From contig JAWVYO010000073.1 of NCBI GenBank assembly GCA_033722675.1, positions 1 to 12,194 of the forward strand: DNA of 12,194 nucleotides, read 5' to 3'. This DNA comes from DATHYU01 sp033722675. Its GTDB lineage: Bacteria; Actinomycetota; Acidimicrobiia; Spongiisociales; UBA11373. Shown here piece after piece: positions 6,109-11,898 of this stretch. Made by a program: the position numbers and the translations under genes. Within the stretch, counting starts at the first letter, position 1; every line of letters begins with the position of its first letter. The notes beneath the pieces were generated by a model. It was not told the DNA's origin. It saw nothing but the letters and a program-made list of their open reading frames with translations, and did not search any database.

Positions 6109-7056
6109 ATGCTCGCCTCGCTCTCCTATCCGCCGGTCCCGATCTTCGAGATCGGCCCCCTCCAGATGTCGCTCCACGGTCTCTTCGCCGGAGTGGGCTT
6201 CGTCGTGGGCGCCCTCCTCATGCTGCGCGAGGCCCGGCGGCGGGGGTACGACGAGGACGCCATCACGTCGGTCCTCACCTGGGCGCTCGTCGGAGCCATC
6301 CTCGGGGCGCGGCTGTTCACCGTTCCCGCCCACCTCGGCGACCCGGGCTACGGGTTCGACGACGTGGTGAACCCGGCCGGCTTCTACTCGATCATGGGCG
6401 GGTTCGCCGGCGGCATCCTCGTCGGGCTGGCCCGGATCCGGATGATCGGGATGGCCTCGCTGCCGCACCTCGACATGGCCGCCTTCGGGCTGGCCATCGG
6501 GACGGTGGTGGGCCGGATCGGGGACATCTTCATCGTCGAGCACCTCGGTGGCCCGACCTCGTTCTTCCTCGGGTACGAGCTGAAGCCCGGGTACGACGTC
6601 GCGCCGCAGCACGACGCCCTCGAGACGCTGTGCGAGACGACCGGCCAGTGCGGTCCCTACCACCACGCCGCCCTCTACGACCTCCTGGGCGCCGCCGTGC
6701 TCCTCGGGGTGCTCTACCTCGTGCAGTCCCGGTGGGCGGGGCGCCTCCGGTACGGGATGCTCTTCACCCTCTGGGTGGCCTGGTACGGGTTCCAGCGCTT
6801 CCTCATCGACTTCACCCGCAACACCGAGGACTTCTTCGCGTCGTTGCCGACGGGCATCGGCGCCGGCGGGGCCGACGCCACCCTCGGCCCCTTCACCTGG
6901 AGCCAGTGGTCCGGCCTGGCGCTGGGGCTCCTCGCCACCGGGGTCCTCGTGTGGCTCGCGCGGGCGAAACCCACCGACGTCGTCACGCCCTCCAACGACC
7001 GCGAGCGGGGGGCGGATCCGCCCGGTCTCCAGCCCGCCGGCGAGGCCGTCGAGTGA
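6109..7056 (+). CDS. lgt: Prolipoprotein diacylglyceryl transferase family protein
   Basis: A 315-residue membrane protein of the Lgt family. Lgt moves a diacylglyceryl group from phosphatidylglycerol to the lipobox cysteine of preprolipoproteins. Supporting elements: an N-terminal PIFEIGPLQMSLHGLF segment (11-26), the Lgt signature region GTVVGRIGDIFIVEHLG (131-147), YHHAALYDLL (185-194, replacing the usual HPxQLYE), and YGFQRFLIDFTR (226-237). Relative to E. coli Lgt, R143, E151 and R239 correspond to R136, E144 and R230. The conserved asparagine (N146) is D139 here, and the histidine of the GGxxxHGG loop is missing (YSIMGGFAGG). It is therefore either a functional variant Lgt or a paralogue with altered substrate. 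The ATG at 6109 is chosen over a GTG at 6085 because it starts directly before the conserved N-terminus. A polar tail (from about 287) follows the last helix. The stop overlaps the next gene's GTG. Confidence 0.82.
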   Translation: MLASLSYPPVPIFEIGPLQMSLHGLFAGVGFVVGALLMLREARRRGYDEDAITSVLTWALVGAILGARLFTVPAHLGDPGYGFDDVVNPAGFYSIMGGFAGGILVGLARIRMIGMASLPHLDMAAFGLAIGTVVGRIGDIFIVEHLGGPTSFFLGYELKPGYDVAPQHDALETLCETTGQCGPYHHAALYDLLGAAVLLGVLYLVQSRWAGRLRYGMLFTLWVAWYGFQRFLIDFTRNTEDFFASLPTGIGAGGADATLGPFTWSQWSGLALGLLATGVLVWLARAKPTDVVTPSNDRERGADPPGLQPAGEAVE

Positions 7057-8096
7057 CCGCAGAGGACACCGCCCCGATCCGCGAGGAGGAGCGGTTCGAC
7101 GAGGACCGGGTCGCCGCATATCTCCACGAGCACCTCCCCGACGTCGTCGGCGGGGCCGAGATCGAGTTCCGCCAGTTCCCCGGCGGCAAGGCCAATCTCA
7201 CCTATCTCGCCCGCGCCGGCGACACCGAGCTCGTCCTCCGCCGACCGCCCCTCGGGGAGACCGCGCCCGGCGCCCACGACATGCACCGGGAGCACACCGT
7301 GCTGTCGGTCCTCCACCGGGCGTACCCCGAGGCGCCCCGGGCCTACCTGTACTGCGAGGACCCCTCGGTGATGGGCAAGCCCTTCTTCGTGATGGAGCGG
7401 CGCACCGGCCACGTCATCCGGGAGGAGTGGCCCGACGACCTCCCCGACACCCCCGGGTGGCGAAGGGAACTCGCCGGCTCCGTCGTCGACGCCCTCGCCG
7501 ATCTGCACCTCGTCGACTACGAGGAGCTCGGCCTCGCCGACCTGGGCCGGCCCGACGGCTTCGTGGCGAGACAGGTGCGAGGGTGGACGGACCGGTGGCG
7601 GCGGGCGATGACCGAGGACGTCCCGGCCATGGAGACCCTCGCGGATCGGCTGGCCGACGACGTGCCGGAGCCCCAGGCGGCGGTGCTCCTCCACAACGAC
7701 TACAAGCTCGACAACGTGATGGTGGACGCGGACGCCACCGTCGTTGCGGTGTTCGACTGGGACATGGCCACCCTCGGCGATCCCCTCGTCGACCTGGGGA
7801 CCGCGGTGGCGTACTGGGCGGGGCCCGGTGACGTCCTCTACCCCCTCTTCGGCGATCAGGGGCACACCCTGGCGCCGGACATGCCGGCGTCGGAGGTCGT
7901 CGAGCGGTACGCGGAGCGGACCGGCTTCACCGTCGAGCACATCGCCTACTACCGCGCGTTCGCCATGTTCCGCATCGCCGTCATCGTGCAGCAACTCCAC
8001 GCCCGCTGGCGGCGGGGGGAGACCTCCGACGACCGCTTCGCCCCCCTCGGCGCCATGGTCCCGCCGATCGCCGAGGTGGCCCTCGATCTCGGCTGA
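7053..8096 (+). CDS. Phosphotransferase family protein (APH/ACAD10-11 kinase-like)
   Basis: A 347-residue soluble protein of the aminoglycoside-phosphotransferase-like kinase fold, closest in style to the kinase domain of ACAD10/ACAD11. N-lobe: a glycine loop, FPGGKANLTYLA (42-53), and the strand LVLRRPP (60-66), where ACAD10-type proteins usually read VLRKPP. C-lobe: the catalytic loop HNDYKLDN (214-221, with H214, D216, N221) and the metal-binding FDWDMATLGDP (234-244, with D235 and D237). These match the Brenner-type HxDxxxxN and DFG-equivalent motifs, so the enzyme should be active. In animals ACAD11-type kinases phosphorylate 4-hydroxyacyl-CoAs for catabolism; whether this one does cannot be told from the sequence. 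The GTG at 7053 overlaps the lgt stop by 4 bases. No functional link to lgt is obvious. Antibiotic modification is unlikely given the ACAD10-like motifs. Confidence 0.88.
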   Translation: MTAEDTAPIREEERFDEDRVAAYLHEHLPDVVGGAEIEFRQFPGGKANLTYLARAGDTELVLRRPPLGETAPGAHDMHREHTVLSVLHRAYPEAPRAYLYCEDPSVMGKPFFVMERRTGHVIREEWPDDLPDTPGWRRELAGSVVDALADLHLVDYEELGLADLGRPDGFVARQVRGWTDRWRRAMTEDVPAMETLADRLADDVPEPQAAVLLHNDYKLDNVMVDADATVVAVFDWDMATLGDPLVDLGTAVAYWAGPGDVLYPLFGDQGHTLAPDMPASEVVERYAERTGFTVEHIAYYRAFAMFRIAVIVQQLHARWRRGETSDDRFAPLGAMVPPIAEVALDLG

Positions 8097-8100
8097 GCGC

Positions 8101-8129
8101 TTGCCGGATCCCCCGGGGGCGGGTACCGT
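8101..8129 (+). promoter_or_regulatory. Promoter of the leader peptide-aroG transcript
   Basis: TTGCCG (8101-8106, -35) is followed after exactly 17 bases by TACCGT (8124-8129, -10). This is the best two-box promoter in the window. Transcription would begin about 6-9 bases later, which is at or just before the leader-peptide ATG at 8139, so the leader would be read from a nearly leaderless message. The 17-base spacer contains the palindrome CCCCCGGGGG. The promoter starts within 5 bases of the preceding gene's end. Confidence 0.55.
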
Positions 8130-8138
8130 CGGCACCGC

Positions 8139-8207
8139 ATGACGCGCTTCTACGCCTACGGCTTCTTCTTTACCGGCACCACGGGCCGGGCCGAGGCGAC
8201 GCGCTAG
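8139..8207 (+). CDS. Phe/Tyr-rich leader peptide of the DAHP synthase gene
   Basis: A 22-residue open frame, ATG to TAG, starting MTRFYAYGFFFTG and continuing with small and charged residues. Six of its residues 4-11 are Phe or Tyr (F4, Y5, Y7, F9, F10, F11), a density far above chance. One Phe codon is TTT, which is rare in this GC-rich DNA. It lies between a good promoter and a terminator hairpin, upstream of the first enzyme of aromatic amino acid synthesis. This matches the logic of pheA- and trp-type attenuators, where ribosomes stalling on scarce charged tRNA decide whether the terminator forms. Phenylalanine and tyrosine would be the sensed amino acids; there is no Trp codon. There is no Shine-Dalgarno, but a transcription start at the ATG would explain that. 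The peptide itself probably has no other function. Confidence 0.8.
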   Translation: MTRFYAYGFFFTGTTGRAEATR

Positions 8208-8244
8208 CACCACCAGCATCAGCGACCACCACGACCCGGAGCCC
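8183..8244 (+). promoter_or_regulatory. Candidate antiterminator pairing in the aroG attenuator
   Basis: GGGCCGGG (8183-8190) can pair with CCCGGAGCCC (8235-8244) as GGGC with GCCC and CGGG with CCCG, leaving a 2-base bulge (GA). This uses the whole left arm of the terminator and so excludes it. A ribosome held at the Phe/Tyr codons (8148-8171) would leave at least most of 8183-8190 free, whereas one reaching the stop at 8205 would cover it or lie close to it. The arrangement is a hand-found fold, not a computed one. Confidence 0.45.
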
Positions 8245-8265
8245 GAGGCTCCGGGTTCTTTCGTT
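8234..8265 (+). terminator. Rho-independent attenuator terminator upstream of aroG
   Basis: ACCCGGAGCC (8234-8243) and GGCTCCGGGT (8247-8256) form a perfect 10-bp stem with a 3-base CGA loop, followed by TCTTTCGTT (8257-8265), an unusually T-rich run for this DNA. It lies between the leader-peptide stop (8207) and the aroG start (8295), so it would end transcription before the enzyme gene. Confidence 0.8.
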
Positions 8266-8282
8266 CCCGGGCCCGGGCGGCG

Positions 8283-8288
8283 AAGGAG
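8283..8288 (+). promoter_or_regulatory. Ribosome binding site of the DAHP synthase gene
   Basis: AAGGAG lies 6 bases before the ATG at 8295, a clear Shine-Dalgarno with good spacing that fixes the start. It lies downstream of the attenuator terminator, so the enzyme is translated only from read-through transcripts. The 12-base palindrome CCCGGGCCCGGG (8266-8277) lies directly before it. Confidence 0.7.
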
Positions 8289-8294
8289 ACGGCC

Positions 8295-9347
8295 ATGGCA
8301 CCCACCCTCAAGGCACATCGATCACCCGACCGGACGACGACCGTCGTCGAGGTCGGCGGCGTCAGCTTCGGCGACGGCTCGTACCCGGTGATCGCCGGTC
8401 CCGGAGCGATCGAGTCCGAGGATCAGCTGCGTGAGACCGCCCGGCTCGTGCGCGAGGGCGGGGCGTCGATGCTGCGGGGCGGCGCCTACGCGCGCTCCGA
8501 CCCCTACGGCTTCGGCGGGCTCGGCGACGAGGGCATCGAGGTGCTCGCCGCGGTGGGGAAGGAGGTCGGGCTGCCCGTCGTCGCCGAGGTGACCGACACC
8601 GGGCACGTCGAGCGGGTGGCCGAGCAGGTGGACATGCTCCAGGTGGGGAGCGACCAGATGCAGGACTTCTCGCTGCTGCGGTCCGTCGGCGCCACCGGCA
8701 AGCCGGTGCTCCTCAAGCGCGGCCCCTCGGCCACGATCGACGAGTGGCTCATGGCCGCCGAGTACGTGCTCGCCGACGGCAACGAGGCGGTCGTGCTCTG
8801 CGAGCGCGGCATCCGCACCTTCGAGACGCGGACCCGGCGCACCCTCGACATCTCGTCGGTGCCCGTCGTCCAGCGGATCAGCCATCTGCCGGTCATCATC
8901 GACCCCTCCCACGCGTCGGGGGCGAGCGACCTCGTCGTCCCCCTGGCCCTCGCCGGGCGGGCCGTGGGCGCCGACGGGATGGTCGTGGAGGTGCACCCCC
9001 GTCCTGCCGAGGCCCTCGCCGACGGCGGCCAGCACCTCGACCGGGACGGCTACCTCGCCCTCATGGAGGCCCTCGGCGTGCCCCGCCTGCGGGACCAGAT
9101 CGATCGGATCGACCGTGAGATCGTGCGTCTCCTCGCCAACCGGATGCGCGCCGCCGTCGAGATCGGCCGCATCAAGCACGAGCGGGGCATCTCGTTGCGG
9201 TCGCCGGGCCGGGAGGCAGAACTGCTCGCCGACGTCCGTGCCGAGGCCGAGGAGTTCGGCATCGACGGCGCGTGGATCACCGGGATCTTCGAGTCGATCC
9301 TCGAGCAGTCTCGGGCGACGCAGCGGCTCGTCGTGGAGGGCGACTAG
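8295..9347 (+). CDS. DAHP synthase (type I-beta) fused to chorismate mutase (AroQ)
   Basis: A 350-residue fusion. Residues 30-260 are a type I-beta DAHP synthase, which condenses PEP and erythrose 4-phosphate, the first shikimate step. Family blocks: LRGGAYARSDPYGFGGLG (60-77), PVLLKRG (137-143), CERGIRTFE (169-177), TLDISSVPVV, the metal ligands H206 (DPSHASG), E232 (VVEVHP) and D243 (LADGGQ). Residues 265-345 are an AroQ chorismate mutase with expected residues R266, R283, K294, R306, E307 and Q343. The order synthase-mutase is opposite to that of Bacillus. Oddities: the metal-binding cysteine of GPCxxE is Gly37 (GPGAIES), and the usual IGARNxQNF block reads VGSDQMQDF (117-125). There is no N-terminal ACT-like domain. 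A good Shine-Dalgarno sets the start, and a Phe/Tyr attenuator precedes the gene. The stop overlaps that of the convergent peptidase gene. Family is certain; full DAHP synthase activity is not. Confidence 0.9.
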   Translation: MAPTLKAHRSPDRTTTVVEVGGVSFGDGSYPVIAGPGAIESEDQLRETARLVREGGASMLRGGAYARSDPYGFGGLGDEGIEVLAAVGKEVGLPVVAEVTDTGHVERVAEQVDMLQVGSDQMQDFSLLRSVGATGKPVLLKRGPSATIDEWLMAAEYVLADGNEAVVLCERGIRTFETRTRRTLDISSVPVVQRISHLPVIIDPSHASGASDLVVPLALAGRAVGADGMVVEVHPRPAEALADGGQHLDRDGYLALMEALGVPRLRDQIDRIDREIVRLLANRMRAAVEIGRIKHERGISLRSPGREAELLADVRAEAEEFGIDGAWITGIFESILEQSRATQRLVVEGD

Positions 9348-10684
9348 CCGCCCAGGGCTCCCCAGGTGTTCGGTCCGGCGATGCCGTCGCCGACGAGCCC
9401 GTTGGACCGCTGGAAGGCGACGAGGGCGGCGTGCGTGCGCCACCCGAAGACACCGTCCACCGAGCCGGCGGGGAAGCCGGCCTCGTTGAGGAGCGTCTGG
9501 ACGACACCCACGGCGTCACCCCGATCGCCGCGCCGCAGCATCGGTCGATCCACCGGGAGCGGATCGTCGGCTTCGTCGACCGCCTCGGCCAGCCGGGCGA
9601 GGGTGTTCCGCCCCGCCTTGCCGTCGACGACCAGGCCGGCGGCGCGCTGGAATCCCCGAACCGCTGCGATCGTCCCCGGGCCGTAGACGCCGTCGATCGG
9701 TCCCGGGTCGTGCCCGGCGGCCGTGAGGTCCTGCTGGAGTCGGCGGACGCCATCGCCCCGGTCGCCGGGCCGCAGCGTCGGATCGTCGGGTGCGGTGGAG
9801 CCGACCGACCCCAGCCGGTCCTGCTCGGCGTCGAGGGCGGCACGGGTGCGGGGGCCCACGGCGCCGTCGGCGGCGAGGCCCCGGTCGGACTGGAACGTCC
9901 GCACGGCCGAGGCGACCTTCGACCCGAACACGCCGTCGGCCGGTCCGGGGTCGTAGCCGAGGTCGACGAGGAGCTCCTGCAGGTCGGCCACGGCGTCGCC
10001 GCGGTCGCCGGGGCGGAGCACCGGGCCGGGATCCGACGATGCCGGCGGCGGCGGGCTGGAGCGGACGGGTGTCCCGTTCAGGGCCGCCTTCAGCGAGTCG
10101 TGGGGGTTCACCCAGACCCCGTCGGGATCGCGCAGCTCGAAGTGGAGGTGGGGCGCCGTGCCCTCGGCGTTGCCGCTGTCGCCGACCCAGCCGACGAGCT
10201 GTCCGGCGGTGACCCGGGCCCCGGGGACGACGCCGTCGGCGATGCCCCAGCCCTGGCGGTCGTCGGTGCCGGGCGTGTCGTTGTTGAGGTGGATGTACCA
10301 GGACTCCCAGCCGTCGTCGTGCTCGATGATCATCGAGCAGCAGGAGCGCCGGTTCAGGTCGCTGGGGTTCCGGCTCCAGTTCACCCGTTCGACCACGCCA
10401 TCCGCGGCGGCGTAGACCGGGGTCATCTTCGGGGCCATGATGTCGGCGGCGTGGTGGGGACCGACATACTTCCCGTACCGGTTCGACCAGAACCCGTCAC
10501 GGGCGGCGGCGAACGTGTGGCCGGGTCCCACGGGAAAGGCGAGGGGGTAGTCGACCATCTCGCCGAAGGCGTGGGTCGGCCCGTCGGGGAAGGACGGCTT
10601 GTGGTTGGCCATGGCGGGCGCGGTCGAGCCGAGCACGAGTCCCAGGATCGTGGCGACGACGAGTCGCCTGTCGATGCGTCGCAC
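9344..10684 (-). CDS. Secreted M23 metallopeptidase with three peptidoglycan-binding domains
   Basis: A 446-residue exported cell-wall enzyme. Residues 1-26 form a signal peptide (basic start, hydrophobic core VVATILGLVLGS, cleavage likely after APAMA) with no lipobox. Residues 45-200 are a LytM/M23 peptidase domain with zinc and catalytic positions H77 and D81 (HHAAD), H132 (WYIHLNN) and the HLHFELR motif (H179, H181), so it should cleave peptide bridges of peptidoglycan. A Ser/Pro linker (about 205-220) leads to three PG_binding_1 repeats (about 222-285, 303-365, 382-446), each beginning LRPGDRGDxV-like and containing DGVFG or DGVYG. An unusual adjacent pair, C115-C116, lies within the catalytic domain. 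The start is a GTG at 10684; GGAG is present about 9 bases upstream. The stop lies within a CTAG that is also the stop of the convergent synthase gene. A likely growth, division or lysis role is inferred. Confidence 0.92.
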   Translation of the reverse strand: MRRIDRRLVVATILGLVLGSTAPAMANHKPSFPDGPTHAFGEMVDYPLAFPVGPGHTFAAARDGFWSNRYGKYVGPHHAADIMAPKMTPVYAAADGVVERVNWSRNPSDLNRRSCCSMIIEHDDGWESWYIHLNNDTPGTDDRQGWGIADGVVPGARVTAGQLVGWVGDSGNAEGTAPHLHFELRDPDGVWVNPHDSLKAALNGTPVRSSPPPPASSDPGPVLRPGDRGDAVADLQELLVDLGYDPGPADGVFGSKVASAVRTFQSDRGLAADGAVGPRTRAALDAEQDRLGSVGSTAPDDPTLRPGDRGDGVRRLQQDLTAAGHDPGPIDGVYGPGTIAAVRGFQRAAGLVVDGKAGRNTLARLAEAVDEADDPLPVDRPMLRRGDRGDAVGVVQTLLNEAGFPAGSVDGVFGWRTHAALVAFQRSNGLVGDGIAGPNTWGALGG

Positions 10685-10771
10685 GGTCGGTCACTCCGTC
10701 GGTCGGTTGCGGCCGCCTGCCCGCCGGTTCGCGCGCTCGGCGCTCACCGGTGCCCCCGGGCGACGGGGCGA

Positions 10772-10800
10772 ACGCTAGTGGCGTATCCGGGTTATGACCA
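10772..10800 (-). promoter_or_regulatory. Putative promoter of the M23 peptidase gene
   Basis: On the minus strand TGGTCA (10800-10795) and TAGCGT (10777-10772) are separated by 17 bases. They match 4 of 6 positions of TTGACA and the TAnnnT form. The transcript would carry a leader of about 80 bases, in which I recognise no riboswitch. Confidence 0.4.
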
Positions 10801-10817
10801 GGGCGGACTGCCCCGGG

Positions 10818-11822
10818 TCACGCGATCCCGTGGAGCTCCGGCTTCGGTGCCCGGCCCATGAGCCCCTGCACCATCTCGGTGGGCTCCATCCCCTCGTAGA
10901 GCACCCGTCCCACCATCCGGGCGATGGGCATCTCGACGTCCAGATCGTCGGCGATCTCGAGGACCGCTTTCGTCGTCTTCACGCCCTCGGCGACCATGCG
11001 CATCTCGTCGGTGATCTCGTCGAGGGACCGTCCCTCCCCGAGGCCCACGCCCACCGTCCGGTTGCGGCTCAGGGGGCTCGTGCAGGTGGCGACCAGGTCG
11101 CCCATCCCGGCCAGCCCGGCGAAGGTGAGTGGCTCGCCGCCCAGGGCGACGCCGAGGCGGGTGAGTTCCGCGAGCGCCCGCGTCACGAGCGCTGCGATCG
11201 AGTTGTCGCCGTACCCGAGCCCGCGGGCCATGCCCGCCGCGATGGCCATGACGTTCTTGAGGGCGCCTGCGGACTCGGCCCCCGTCACGTCGGGGTTCGT
11301 GTAGACGCGGAAGGTCGGCGTCATGAACAGCCGCTGCAGGCGTTCCGCCTCCCACTCGTCCCGGACGGCGACCACCGAGGCGGCGGGCTGGCCGGCCATG
11401 ACCTCGCGGGCGAGGTTCGGCCCGGTGAGGACGCCGACCCGCAGCGGCGGGTGGTCCAGCTCCTCGAGGATCACCTCGGTCATGCGGCGGTTCGAGTCCT
11501 GTTCGATGCCCTTCGTGAGGCTCGCGATCGGGACGCCCGAGGGCACGTGGGGCGCAGCCTCGCGGACGACCGACCGCAGCCCGTGCGAGGGCACGCCGAG
11601 CACGATGGCCTCGGCATCCGACACCGCCTCCTCGAGATCCGAGGTCGCGGTGAGCCGATCGGGGAGGTCGAAACCCTCGAGGTAGTCGGGGTTCGTGCCC
11701 GTCTCCCGGATCGCCTCGGCGAGTTCGTCCCGCCGCGCCCACAGCCACACGTCCGCGTCGTGGGCGGCGAGCGCCGCCACCGCCGTCCCCCAGGATCCCG
11801 CACCGATCACCGCGACTCGCAT
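10818..11822 (-). CDS. gpsA: Glycerol-3-phosphate dehydrogenase [NAD(P)+]
   Basis: A 334-residue cytoplasmic enzyme that reduces dihydroxyacetone phosphate to sn-glycerol 3-phosphate for phospholipid synthesis. The N-terminal Rossmann fold begins at once with VIGAGSWGTA (5-14). Further family elements are VPSHGLR (77-83), SLTKGIE with K104 (101-107), GPNLARE (134-140, usually GPSFA), AGALKNVMAIAAG with the catalytic lysine K189 (186-198), and GLAGMGDLVATCTSPLSRNR (236-255). Length and motif order are normal for GpsA, and no key residue is missing. The ATG at 11822 begins right before the Rossmann motif and has AGGAGG 4 bases upstream. The gene is divergent from the PhoH-family gene across a 76-base gap. 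The peptidase gene follows after 133 bases that contain that gene's own promoter, so the two are probably separate transcripts. Confidence 0.95.
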   Translation of the reverse strand: MRVAVIGAGSWGTAVAALAAHDADVWLWARRDELAEAIRETGTNPDYLEGFDLPDRLTATSDLEEAVSDAEAIVLGVPSHGLRSVVREAAPHVPSGVPIASLTKGIEQDSNRRMTEVILEELDHPPLRVGVLTGPNLAREVMAGQPAASVVAVRDEWEAERLQRLFMTPTFRVYTNPDVTGAESAGALKNVMAIAAGMARGLGYGDNSIAALVTRALAELTRLGVALGGEPLTFAGLAGMGDLVATCTSPLSRNRTVGVGLGEGRSLDEITDEMRMVAEGVKTTKAVLEIADDLDVEMPIARMVGRVLYEGMEPTEMVQGLMGRAPKPELHGIA

Positions 11823-11824
11823 CG

Positions 11825-11832
11825 CACCTCCT
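11825..11832 (-). promoter_or_regulatory. Ribosome binding site of gpsA
   Basis: AGGAGGTG on the minus strand is an ideal Shine-Dalgarno; AGGAGG ends 4 bases before the ATG, slightly close. It contrasts with the genes at 1324, 3983, 4065 and 6109, which have no such site. Confidence 0.7.
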
Positions 11833-11843
11833 CGCCATCCCGA

Positions 11844-11849
11844 AACGTA
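11844..11849 (-). promoter_or_regulatory. Putative -10 element of gpsA
   Basis: TACGTT on the minus strand lies 21 bases before the gpsA start, giving a short leader that includes the Shine-Dalgarno. The matching -35 region (ACGCGA at 17 bases) is poor, so support is limited. Confidence 0.35.
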
Positions 11850-11859
11850 GCCGGGGTCC

Positions 11860-11888
11860 TTGCAATTCGCGTTCGGGGCGGCGAGCCT
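11860..11888 (+). promoter_or_regulatory. Putative promoter of the PhoH-family gene
   Basis: TTGCAA (11860-11865) and GAGCCT (11883-11888) are 17 bases apart. The -35 is good and the -10 poor. Transcription would start within a few bases of the GTG start codons at 11896 and 11899, again suggesting a leaderless message. No Shine-Dalgarno is present. Confidence 0.3.
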
Positions 11889-11898
11889 CGGTGGCGTG

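Noticed and set aside
8110..8119. Palindrome CCCCCGGGGG as a terminator of the phosphotransferase gene
   Set aside because: It has no loop and no T run, and it lies in the 17-base spacer between the -35 and -10 of the aroG promoter.
8266..8277. 12-base palindrome CCCGGGCCCGGG as a second terminator or operator
   Set aside because: A perfect palindrome with no loop folds poorly as a hairpin, no T run follows, and simple CCCGGG repeats are common in this DNA. It may still influence access to the adjacent Shine-Dalgarno.
6714..8318. A 534-residue minus-strand frame over lgt and the phosphotransferase gene
   Set aside because: It lies opposite two genes with clear catalytic motifs, has biased Gly/Val/Glu/His composition, and would run through the leader peptide and attenuator.
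9405..10023. Repeated DNA in the M23 gene as a mobile or tandem repeat element
   Set aside because: The repetition follows the three PG_binding_1 protein domains, with diverged bases between copies; it is ordinary domain duplication.
10685..10817. A riboswitch (for example a c-di-AMP type common before cell-wall peptidase genes) in the leader of the M23 gene
   Set aside because: The predicted leader is only about 80 bases and I find none of the conserved core sequences of that class.
9272..10861. A 529-residue plus-strand frame opposite the M23 peptidase
   Set aside because: The minus strand has a signal peptide, zinc motifs and three repeat domains; the plus-strand frame has repetitive Gly/Asp/Val composition without a motif.
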